Below, piece by piece: positions 6,143-11,793 of a stretch of 11,793 bases of DNA. A program made the translations under genes and the position numbers. This stretch comes from an uncultured Bacillota bacterium (GTDB lineage: Bacteria > Bacillota_I > Bacilli_A > RF39 > UBA660), in contig CAMWQX010000014.1 in NCBI GenBank assembly GCA_947176475.1, forward strand, positions 1-11,793. The letters run 5' to 3'. The notes beneath the pieces are model-generated. The model was not told the DNA's origin. It saw nothing but the letters and a program-made list of their open reading frames with translations, and did no database searches. Within the stretch, counting starts at the first letter, position 1. Each line of letters begins with the position of its first letter.

Positions 6143-8752
6143 ATGCGTAGTAAAATAGTAAACTACTTTAAAAATAACAGATTATATTTCATTACTTTTA
6201 TTATTGGCATATTAATAATTGGCTTTATTTACCAACTAAATAGTGTTACTCCTTTTGGTGATAGATCTCTTCTTTGTGTTGACTTTTATCATCAATATGG
6301 CCCAATGTTAGGCGAATTATATGATAGATTACATAGTTTTTCTAATTTCACATATTCCTTCAGTATGGGGTTAGGTCTACCTTTCTTTAGGAACTTCTTA
6401 AACTACCTATCGAGTCCCTTTAACATTATCATGTTATTTTTCTCAAGAAATAACTTAGTAACATCTTATTCCTTTATCATAGGTCTAAAAGCCGTATTTG
6501 CTAGTGTTACAATGGTTTATTACTTAAGTAAGAAATTTGATACCAAGAAATTATACTTAATACCTCTAGGTATAATCTATGCCTTCCAAGCTTATTTTTC
6601 TGCTTATTACTGGAATATCATGTGGTTAGATGGTTTAGTATTCTTACCCCTTATAACTCTCGGAATCGAATCCATTGTTAAAGAAAATAAATGGAAACTT
6701 TATACTTTCAGTTTAGCTATCATGTTAGTTGCTAATTACTTTATTGGTTATATGATATGTATTTATTCCGTTGTCTATTTTCTTATTTACAATATCTACA
6801 AATTTAAAATCAAAAAGGGAGAAACTCTAAAGAATATCAAAACACTCTTTCAAAGATGCTTTACCTTTGGTATTTGTTCCCTAGTTGCCGGTATGCTTAC
6901 TGCCGCTTTCTTACTTCCAATGGCCCAAAGTATGACATCTATTAGTGCAACTGGAGGAGAAATACCCACAAGTCAATATTATAACTTTGCCTTAGTTGAT
7001 TATCTATTCGGCCATTTCACCGGTGTTGATACAACCGTCTTTGCATCAGATACAATAACCAATCCTAATATATCATGTGGTATTCTATCAGTTGCTTTAT
7101 TACTTCTATATCTTATAAATATCGATATACCTATTAAAAACAAAATATGTTACTTACTTATCTTAGGATTCTTTATATTAGCTTTCTTCTTACCACAATT
7201 AGATTATATCTTACATGCTTTCCATGTTCCTAATGATTTGCCATATCGTTATTCATTCTTATATAGTTTTGTCCTCGTAACCATATGTGCCTACAGTTTA
7301 ATTAATATTAAAAAGATTAATTTCCCAATGGTAGCACTATCCTATGTCTTCTTAATTGTTCTTTTATTACTTGTAAAAGAAGAAGCATGGCAAGGTATGA
7401 CAACTAATATGATCTATATCAATATGATTCTTTTAAGTTTATATTTCCTATTCTATGCTTGTTACTATTTTACCAATAGATTTGCTAACCTTTTCTATAT
7501 CGGAATTATCGCTATCGCCTCTGTTGATTGTTTAATTGCTATCAATTATAACTGGGATATAACTCAAATATTAAGTGTCTTCTATGAAGACTATAATGCT
7601 ACAGAAGAATTATTAGATTATGTTAAAAGCTATGATAATGAATTGTTCTATCGTATTGAAAATACGGAGATGATGACGCTTAATGACTCCTCTTGGTATA
7701 ATTACTTTGGTATGACGACATTCTCATCTATGGCTTATGAAAATATGGCAATATTACAACATAATTTAGGAATGCCAGGAAATGAAATAAATAGTTACTA
7801 TTATGTTCATTCTACTCCAATATATGACCTTATGTTTGACATCAAATACTTCATTGGTTCTCTTAACGATCATTATCGTTATAAAGAAATAACAACTATT
7901 GAAGAAACAGCTAATGAATTTGCCTATAATGTTGGTCTTATCTATGGTGTAAATGATACCATTCGTGATTGGACGATTGTCGATAATAATCCTTTTGCTA
8001 TTCAAAATGACTATATGTATTTTGCTACAGGAATAGACAATGTCTTAGAACCAACGACCTTAATAAATACTGAAGAAGTCTACAGTGATAGTACGTCTGT
8101 AATCTTGAAATACCAATATGAAAATCCATATGATAACATGTATTTTTATAGCAACGACTATAATGTTGATTTCATCATTATCGGTGATACCCTATATTAT
8201 AAAAATGATAATTACGAAACTGTTTTAGAAAATTATCCTGATCTATATTATGCTTATCTTGATGATTATAATGAATCTAATGTTATTAATATTAGTTCAA
8301 GTGATGAAATTGTTGATATCTATGTTGGTTTCAACATCTACTATGAAACAGCATTCAATGTTTACAACATCAATCATGATAACTTCATTGAGGCATATAA
8401 TTACTTAAATAATCATAAATTTGATATGACGATATTCAAAGAAGATGAAATAACAGGTAATATCAACCTTGAAGAAAATATGTATGTCTATACTTCCATT
8501 CCCTATGATGATGGATGGCATGTCTATATAGATGGAAAAGAAATAGAAACCGAATCCTTAGAAGATACTTTATTAATCTTCCCATGCGAATCGGGCATTC
8601 ATAATATTCGTATAAAATATCGTGCTCCTTACAGCACCATAGGTAAAATAGTAAGTTTACTTACCCTTATTGGTTTAATAACGGAAATTCGTTTTGGTAA
8701 GCGCATAAGAAAACGTATAAAAAATCTATTTAACAAAAAAAGGACTATTTAA
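6143..8752 (+). CDS. YfhO-family polytopic membrane protein (GT-C-type glycosyltransferase-like)
   Basis: 869 residues, close to Bacillus YfhO length. The family has a GT-C-like architecture; B. subtilis YfhO is needed to glycosylate lipoteichoic acid on the outer face of the membrane using an undecaprenyl-linked sugar. Seen here: a first membrane span at about 13-32, then a loop with the family-typical FGDRSLLCVDFYHQYGPM (Asp and QY are the likely functional residues). About a dozen hydrophobic spans reach to roughly residue 475. A large extracytoplasmic domain rich in Tyr, Asn and Asp follows (about 480-825), then one last span and a basic cytoplasmic tail (KRIRKRIKNLFNKKR). The ATG at 6143 has AGGTGA five bases upstream; a GTG three codons earlier (6134) overlaps that site and is less likely. 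It converges on a lipid kinase gene. The substrate cannot be read from the sequence. Confidence 0.88.
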   Translation: MRSKIVNYFKNNRLYFITFIIGILIIGFIYQLNSVTPFGDRSLLCVDFYHQYGPMLGELYDRLHSFSNFTYSFSMGLGLPFFRNFLNYLSSPFNIIMLFFSRNNLVTSYSFIIGLKAVFASVTMVYYLSKKFDTKKLYLIPLGIIYAFQAYFSAYYWNIMWLDGLVFLPLITLGIESIVKENKWKLYTFSLAIMLVANYFIGYMICIYSVVYFLIYNIYKFKIKKGETLKNIKTLFQRCFTFGICSLVAGMLTAAFLLPMAQSMTSISATGGEIPTSQYYNFALVDYLFGHFTGVDTTVFASDTITNPNISCGILSVALLLLYLINIDIPIKNKICYLLILGFFILAFFLPQLDYILHAFHVPNDLPYRYSFLYSFVLVTICAYSLINIKKINFPMVALSYVFLIVLLLLVKEEAWQGMTTNMIYINMILLSLYFLFYACYYFTNRFANLFYIGIIAIASVDCLIAINYNWDITQILSVFYEDYNATEELLDYVKSYDNELFYRIENTEMMTLNDSSWYNYFGMTTFSSMAYENMAILQHNLGMPGNEINSYYYVHSTPIYDLMFDIKYFIGSLNDHYRYKEITTIEETANEFAYNVGLIYGVNDTIRDWTIVDNNPFAIQNDYMYFATGIDNVLEPTTLINTEEVYSDSTSVILKYQYENPYDNMYFYSNDYNVDFIIIGDTLYYKNDNYETVLENYPDLYYAYLDDYNESNVINISSSDEIVDIYVGFNIYYETAFNVYNINHDNFIEAYNYLNNHKFDMTIFKEDEITGNINLEENMYVYTSIPYDDGWHVYIDGKEIETESLEDTLLIFPCESGIHNIRIKYRAPYSTIGKIVSLLTLIGLITEIRFGKRIRKRIKNLFNKKRTI

Positions 8753-8763
8753 TTAGTCCTTTT
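8735..8763. terminator. Bidirectional terminator shared by two convergent genes
   Basis: A 10-bp perfect stem (AAAAGGACTA at 8738-8747, TAGTCCTTTT at 8754-8763) encloses a 6-base loop. It has T-runs in both directions: TTTT on plus, seven T on minus. The TAA of the YfhO-family gene (8750-8752) and the TAA of the lipid kinase (8755-8753) are directly adjacent within the loop and the inner end of the stem. Confidence 0.9.
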
Positions 8764-9679
8764 GATTTACAAATAATTTTGAAATATTCTTCTTAGGCAT
8801 CAATATTTTAACATCTCTTTCATTCTTTATATCATACTCTTTAGTTCTTATCTCTAATTTCTCCCCATCAACACACCAAGCATTCTTAGGATGTGTCTTA
8901 AAGGTTACTTTTAGGTGTGATGTACGATAAAACTCGAATCCATCAACATGTTCCGCATCACTCGTAACAAGTTTTCCTAAAGCCTTAATAATATCCAATC
9001 TGCGGGTATATGTACACATTAATACTTCAAATGTATCATCATCTAATTTTACATCCTTATAAAAATTATTAAAACCGGCAATGCGATTAGCTGAACTAAT
9101 TAACATGAATGAATATAATCCCGAAACTTTCTTTCCATTTACCTCATATGTAACATCATAATTCTTAGTAACACTGAAAAAATCCTTTAATCCACATAAA
9201 ACATATGCCATATGCCCGTACTTTTTCTTTAAATTTCTTGGCGTATCATAGGAAATATTCATAAACTTACCAAATCCTGATACATATACAAATGGACGAT
9301 TATTAATAAGACATATATCAATCCCTTTTACCTCTCCTGATAGACATAAAGCTAAATTCTTTTCAATATCTTTACCATAGCCAAACATAACACCAATATC
9401 ATTAGTTGTTCCAACAGGTATATGAGCAAGTACTAATCTTTGCTTTCTCTGAAGATTGCCAAATACTATCTCATTAAAAGTTCCATCTCCACCCATTGAA
9501 ATAACCAAATTAACAAATCCAATATGACTGACTATTTCTTTGGCATGTCCCTTATATTCAGTACCTATAAAAGTAACATTATAACCATATTTTTCAATTA
9601 TTTCTTTATATCTAGGAATCTTACTTTTTTTCAAAGTATGACCACTATTTGGATTATAAATAACAATACAGGTCTTCAT
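8753..9679 (-). CDS. Diacylglycerol/lipid kinase, DagK/YegS/LCB5 family
   Basis: 308 residues, typical of bacterial soluble lipid kinases such as DgkB (about 300). These enzymes phosphorylate diacylglycerol or related lipids with ATP at the inner membrane face; in Bacillus, DgkB recycles diacylglycerol released during lipoteichoic acid synthesis. Visible motifs: NPNSG (9-13) at the start of the N-terminal domain, the nucleotide-binding GGDGTFNE (63-70), PVGTTND (88-94), and the C-terminal VDGE (270-273). All key residues of the family are present. The ATG at 9679 has AAAGGGAG five bases upstream. It has its own perfect-consensus promoter and ends in the terminator shared with the convergent YfhO-family gene. 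The exact lipid substrate is an inference; other YegS-type lipids are possible. Confidence 0.93.
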   Translation of the reverse strand: MKTCIVIYNPNSGHTLKKSKIPRYKEIIEKYGYNVTFIGTEYKGHAKEIVSHIGFVNLVISMGGDGTFNEIVFGNLQRKQRLVLAHIPVGTTNDIGVMFGYGKDIEKNLALCLSGEVKGIDICLINNRPFVYVSGFGKFMNISYDTPRNLKKKYGHMAYVLCGLKDFFSVTKNYDVTYEVNGKKVSGLYSFMLISSANRIAGFNNFYKDVKLDDDTFEVLMCTYTRRLDIIKALGKLVTSDAEHVDGFEFYRTSHLKVTFKTHPKNAWCVDGEKLEIRTKEYDIKNERDVKILMPKKNISKLFVNQKD

Positions 9680-9700
9680 ATAATCTCCCTTTCAAGATAA

Positions 9701-9729
9701 ATTATAAAAGTAGATACATAATTTGTCAA
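9701..9729 (-). promoter_or_regulatory. Perfect-consensus sigma-A promoter of the lipid kinase
   Basis: On the minus strand, TTGACA (9729-9724), exactly 17 bases, then TATAAT (9706-9701). Transcription should start near 9694, giving a short leader of about 15 bases that holds the AAAGGGAG ribosome site. All twelve consensus positions match. Confidence 0.9.
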
Positions 9730-9751
9730 TTTTATTAATTATATGAAACAT

Positions 9752-9782
9752 AAAAAAAGAATAAACATAAGTTTATTCTTTT
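9752..9782 (-). terminator. Terminator of the surface protein gene
   Basis: A 12-bp perfect stem (AAAAGAATAAAC / GTTTATTCTTTT) with an ATAA loop is followed on the minus strand by a T-run (complement of 9752-9758). The far arm overlaps the gene's TAA stop (9783-9781). It lies just upstream of the lipid kinase promoter and insulates that gene. Confidence 0.85.
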
Positions 9783-11646
9783 ATTTCACTGCTAGGGTTA
9801 TTCTTGAGCTAGTATTATTTACAGCATCACCATTTGCTCCATAGAAAGCAAATTGACTAGAAATCTTTCCAAAATGCACGCTTGTTCCACGAGTAAACCA
9901 AACAGATGTCTCATCAATAAAGTCAGAATAAGATGAATACCAACTACTATGTCCCCTTGATTTATTGTCCTCATCAGAATAGTAATAGAAAGGTCCCATT
10001 TCTCCAGTAGCATCTCCTAATATTCTCATATCATAGCTGCTAATGCTTACTGATTTCTTTGTACTACTCTCTTCTTCATCTGTTTCATTTGTTTCTATAA
10101 CTATTTCATCATAGAAATCTATATACTTCTTATATGTCTCTAATTCCTCAACAGTAAAGCCAGATCTACCAACTTTGCCATTCAATGTGGCAGCAACATA
10201 TTCAGCACTTCCACCAGCCATATCATATATTCCCGTTACATTTCCGGTTGTACTAGCAAGTACGCCAATTTCACTATTATATGCTTGAGTAACATTACTT
10301 ATTGTTCCAAAGTTATAACCAGATCCATTAGTTGCAATAGTAGGTTCCTTAATATAGGCAAATCCTGTTTTAAAATCTGAATTATTATTTATTCTTATCT
10401 GTTTATTTATACCATATCTCGAATTTGTAAGGTAAGCAACAGCTCCCCATTCAGTATTCTTAGTCATATGCGAATCTAAATCTCTTTTATAATTATAAGC
10501 CGATTTAAATACATTTGATACTTTATTTCCTCTCCAAGCAAAAGTATTTGGTTTAACAACAATCAAAGAACTATCATCTTTATTTAAGACTCCTTCTTCC
10601 TTTTTAGTTGCTGTACTTAAACCTGTTTCATATTTAGCTACCCATAATCCATTTACATCAAAATTAGTAAATGCTGGATGTGTTAGCCATTCTCCAACTT
10701 TTGTTCCCTCTGAAGGTTTCGTATTTTTTGTTTCAAACTCAATTTCTATTGTTTTAGCAAGACTAGCAACATCTGTAACATTTTCTGATTTTTCATTAAC
10801 AACATAACCAGATGCTGTATCTACACTCCATAACTTATATTTATATCTTGGAATCCAAACGAAATAAGCTTCGATATCTTCTTCTTTAATAACATTACCA
10901 ATATTATACATATTTGCTGCATCTTCTTTTAATATTACAGCATTTGCCCATTCTTGATCAGCATATTTATACCATTTTCTATTGAGATTAGCATAAGTCA
11001 CTTTTCCATCGTCATTAATTCTAACAGGAATCATACCATCTGCTAAAACAGGATCTGCTCCATTAAGGATTGTCTCTTTATATTCTTTCTCTTCTAATTC
11101 TGAAGCATCTTCACCAGTAACAGTTCTCTCTAAGGCAGTTAATTTCAAACGACAAGAAACTTCTGCTTCATAAACTACTTCCTCAACTTCAGTCTCACCT
11201 TCTGCAACCTCTGGTTGTGGATAATCATTTTTTAATGTTACAGTAATTGTTCCCATAACATGCTCACCAGCATCAATTCTTTTAGAATCCAATTCAAATT
11301 CTAAAGTGGCATTTTTGTCCTCTAATTCATCACAAACAAGTTGCATTTTAGCATCATATTGATGACTATTATTCGTAATTGCAAATTCCATAATTGACTT
11401 ATCATTAGCTAATTTTAATGCTCCTGCTTTATATTTTAATTGTACTCCATCAGTAGATATAACTGTAGGTGCAACATCTTCTCCATCCAATAATGCTCTA
11501 GTAAAAGCAACTCTAAAATCATCTTCATTTGAACCAACATTAGCTATACCTTCAAATTTAAATGTAACTGATACAGCAGCATATCCAACTACCATAAAAA
11601 GCAATATAGCAGTTAATATCAAAAAACTTCTAAATTTATATCGCAT
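9781..11646 (-). CDS. Signal-anchored surface protein with formylglycine-enzyme-like (C-type-lectin-fold) domain
   Basis: 621 residues. A basic start and hydrophobic segment (about 6-25, FLILTAILLFMVVGYAAVSV) form a signal peptide or anchor. Residues 30-175 look like a beta-sandwich domain with an acidic stretch (EVAEGETEVEEVVYEAEV). From about 200 come DGMIPV, WYKYADQEWANAVIL and AYFVWIPRYKYKLW, seen in many surface proteins of gut Firmicutes. The C-terminal part resembles the FGE-sulfatase/C-type-lectin fold: GLWVAKYETG (333-342), KNTEWGAVAYLTNSRYG (396-412), GIYDMAGGSAEYV (472-484), VWFTRGT (582-588), and a final Asn/Ser-rich SRITLAV. The only cysteines (105, 165) lie outside this domain, so it cannot be a working formylglycine-generating enzyme; ligand binding or adhesion is more likely. 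The ATG at 11646 has AAGGAG ten bases upstream. It is monocistronic, with its own promoter and terminator. Confidence 0.8.
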   Translation of the reverse strand: MRYKFRSFLILTAILLFMVVGYAAVSVTFKFEGIANVGSNEDDFRVAFTRALLDGEDVAPTVISTDGVQLKYKAGALKLANDKSIMEFAITNNSHQYDAKMQLVCDELEDKNATLEFELDSKRIDAGEHVMGTITVTLKNDYPQPEVAEGETEVEEVVYEAEVSCRLKLTALERTVTGEDASELEEKEYKETILNGADPVLADGMIPVRINDDGKVTYANLNRKWYKYADQEWANAVILKEDAANMYNIGNVIKEEDIEAYFVWIPRYKYKLWSVDTASGYVVNEKSENVTDVASLAKTIEIEFETKNTKPSEGTKVGEWLTHPAFTNFDVNGLWVAKYETGLSTATKKEEGVLNKDDSSLIVVKPNTFAWRGNKVSNVFKSAYNYKRDLDSHMTKNTEWGAVAYLTNSRYGINKQIRINNNSDFKTGFAYIKEPTIATNGSGYNFGTISNVTQAYNSEIGVLASTTGNVTGIYDMAGGSAEYVAATLNGKVGRSGFTVEELETYKKYIDFYDEIVIETNETDEEESSTKKSVSISSYDMRILGDATGEMGPFYYYSDEDNKSRGHSSWYSSYSDFIDETSVWFTRGTSVHFGKISSQFAFYGANGDAVNNTSSRITLAVK

Positions 11647-11673
11647 AGTACCGACACTCCTTGTTATATTAAC

Positions 11674-11702
11674 ATTATATATTTTTTTTAGTTTATTATC
11701 AA
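11674..11702 (-). promoter_or_regulatory. Sigma-A-type promoter of the surface protein gene
   Basis: On the minus strand, TTGATA (11702-11697), a 17-base A-rich spacer, and TATAAT (11679-11674). Transcription should start near 11667, just before the AAGGAG ribosome site at 11662-11657. Confidence 0.82.
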
Positions 11703-11751
11703 GTTATATTACCCATAAATTACAAAATTTCTCTAATTATTCCAATATTAT

Positions 11752-11779
11752 AAAAACCAATTCAATATTAGGAATTGGT
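11752..11779 (-). terminator. Terminator of a gene beyond the right edge
   Basis: An 8-bp perfect stem (ACCAATTC 11756-11763, GAATTGGT 11772-11779) has an 8-base loop and is followed by five T on the minus strand; G-U and A-T pairs can lengthen it. In this window terminators sit on stop codons, and in-frame-capable TAA triplets occur on the minus strand at 11788-11786 and 11792-11790. A minus-strand gene therefore probably ends at or just past the window edge. Confidence 0.65.
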
Positions 11780-11793
11780 CTTTCTTTAATTAT

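Noticed and set aside
9703..9751. Small RNA or riboswitch between the lipid kinase and the surface protein gene
   Set aside because: The space is filled by the kinase promoter and the terminator of the next gene; no other stable structure is visible and the leader is only about 15 bases.
9781..10000. Complete diversity-generating retroelement at the end of the surface protein gene
   Set aside because: No reverse transcriptase and no near-identical template repeat were found by eye in the window; only the fold resemblance remains.
11703..11751. Extra gene or regulatory structure near the right edge
   Set aside because: The stretch is simple AT-rich sequence with no open frame and no clear repeat.

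Overview
The window comes from an AT-rich, low-GC Gram-positive-type bacterium, most likely an uncultured gut member of the Bacillota (Bacilli/RF39-like or a similar reduced lineage). This is an inference from base composition, purine-rich Shine-Dalgarno sites, sigma-A-type promoters and the gene set (BipA/TypA, a YfhO-family membrane protein, a DagK/YegS lipid kinase, a formylglycine-enzyme-like surface protein). Tryptophan is read from TGG and TGA serves as a stop, so the standard bacterial code applies, not the Mycoplasma code. The left edge is the end of an assembly: bases 1-59 match an Illumina Nextera i7 adapter, so native sequence begins at about base 60.

Layout: 60-4153 is a minus-strand run of seven consecutive paralogous genes of an unrecognised family. 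Each encodes about 190 residues: a short basic N-terminal helix (MQDFKE..DLVKV), a variable hydrophobic hairpin, and a conserved soluble C-terminal domain. They are named here A (promoter-proximal, 4153-3569) to G (598-60, cut by the adapter). A and B are diverged and joined by start/stop overlaps; C to G are closer relatives with short gaps. Immediately upstream and on the same strand is typA/bipA (6020-4212), with its own promoter and a weak AT-rich terminator hairpin that overlaps its stop codon and sits just before the array. The array has no convincing promoter of its own, so leaky read-through from typA is a reasonable hypothesis.

Divergent from typA is a YfhO-family polytopic membrane protein (6143-8752, plus). 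It converges on a diacylglycerol/lipid kinase (9679-8753, minus). The two stop codons are directly adjacent inside the loop of one bidirectional terminator. Both families are connected in Bacillus to lipoteichoic acid (glycosylation of the polymer; recycling of diacylglycerol), so this pair may serve cell-envelope glycolipid metabolism. A 621-residue signal-anchored surface protein with a C-terminal formylglycine-generating-enzyme/C-type-lectin-like domain follows (11646-9781, minus), with its own promoter and terminator. A last hairpin at the right edge points to another minus-strand gene ending just outside the window.

The most novel content is the seven-gene paralog array. I cannot name its function. 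Its form (tandem small membrane proteins, conserved soluble core, variable membrane part, possible segmental gene conversion) resembles arrays of immunity or recognition proteins, but no toxin or partner gene is visible here.
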